Origin: Anaerolineales bacterium UBA832
Lineage (GTDB): Bacteria > Chloroflexota > Anaerolineae > Anaerolineales > UBA11657
DNA: 6,646 nt
Reading direction: 5' to 3'
Assembly: GCA_002296125.1 (NCBI GenBank)
Contig: DBHI01000077.1
Coordinates: 1 to 6,646 of the forward strand
The number at the start of each line of letters is the position of its first letter. Position 1 is the first letter of the stretch. The position numbers and the translations under genes were made by a program. Of this stretch, positions 6,610 to 6,646 are shown piece after piece. Under the pieces are notes generated by a model. The model was not told the origin of the DNA. It saw nothing but the letters and a program-made list of their open reading frames with translations, and made no database searches.

Positions 6610-6646
6610 TTACAAGGCGGAAGTCATAAGTTCGAGTCTTATAGCG
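6609..6646 (+). tRNA. 3' half of tRNA-Val(UAC) without its 5' half (att-like), running off the window
   Basis: The piece matches cloverleaf order from position 32 on. It has anticodon loop CTTACAA (6609-6615, anticodon TAC = Val), 3' anticodon stem GGCGG (6616-6620), variable loop AAGTC (6621-6625) and T-stem ATAAG (6626-6630). T-loop TTCGAGT (6631-6637), T-stem CTTAT (6638-6642) and the start of the acceptor strand AGCG (6643-6646) follow. The 5' partner of the anticodon stem (CCGCC) and the D-arm are absent; the bases before it (TAGTT) do not pair and belong to the region after the large gene. It is therefore not a functional tRNA. It looks like the displaced 3' part left by tRNA-targeted integration. 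Its last 19 bases equal window bases 1-19. Confidence 0.85.
6628..6646 (+). repeat. 19-bp terminal direct repeat, right copy (left copy at 1-19)
   Basis: AAGTTCGAGTCTTATAGCG is identical at 1-19 and 6628-6646 in the same orientation. It consists of T-arm plus acceptor sequence of the tRNA. Both copies are cut by the window edges, so the true repeat is probably longer: the right side already shows tRNA identity back to the anticodon loop. It is interpreted as an attL/attR core. A circular or tandem assembly would give the same picture. Confidence 0.8.

Noticed and set aside
6584..6612. Terminator for the large gene formed by the GAACTAT/ATAGTTC inverted repeat
   Set aside because: The stem is short and AT-rich, the loop has 12 bases and no T-run follows, so intrinsic termination is unlikely.

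Overview
The window suggests an AT-rich, Gram-negative bacterium of the Fibrobacterota-Chlorobiota-Bacteroidota (FCB) superphylum. Two of the three genes end in the 'YPNPFN ... SGVYF' type of C-terminal domain used as a type IX secretion (T9SS) sorting signal. Plant-type LRR arrays ('LTGxIPxEIGNL') fused to that tail are common in Marinimicrobia (SAR406) and related marine lineages. That placement is a guess from protein style only. None of the gene starts has a clear Shine-Dalgarno sequence, which also fits this group.

Layout. Bases 1-25 are the 3' end of a tRNA gene (T-arm, acceptor strand, discriminator base). A strong rho-independent terminator follows at 29-65. The next 160 bases are non-coding and hold a tandem 12-bp direct repeat inside a 7-bp inverted repeat. 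Three same-strand genes follow: a small secreted probable outer-membrane beta-barrel protein (226-813), a secreted LRR protein with an EF-hand-like loop and a sorting tail (878-2431), and a 1384-residue secreted multidomain protein (2431-6585). The large protein has a LamG-like domain, a long right-handed beta-helix, beta-sandwich modules, a CBM96/DNRLRE-like module and a sorting tail. The last two genes overlap by one base (TAATG) and are probably translationally coupled. Twenty-three bases after the last stop codon, the 3' half of a tRNA-Val(UAC) begins exactly at the anticodon loop, with no 5' half before it, and runs off the window.

The window therefore starts and ends with the same 19 bases (AAGTTCGAGTCTTATAGCG), both taken from the tRNA 3' half and in the same orientation. 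This is the signature of tRNA-targeted integration (attL/attR). The contents look like one cargo unit: att / terminator / regulatory repeats / surface-protein operon / att. No integrase, transposase or replication gene is visible, so if the unit is mobile it needs an enzyme encoded elsewhere. The alternative is that the identical ends come from a circular or tandem assembly.

The likely biology of the cargo is cell-surface or secreted recognition of glycans or proteins. Two proteins would leave through the same T9SS-like route, and the small barrel may be an outer-membrane partner. No enzymatic activity can be assigned.
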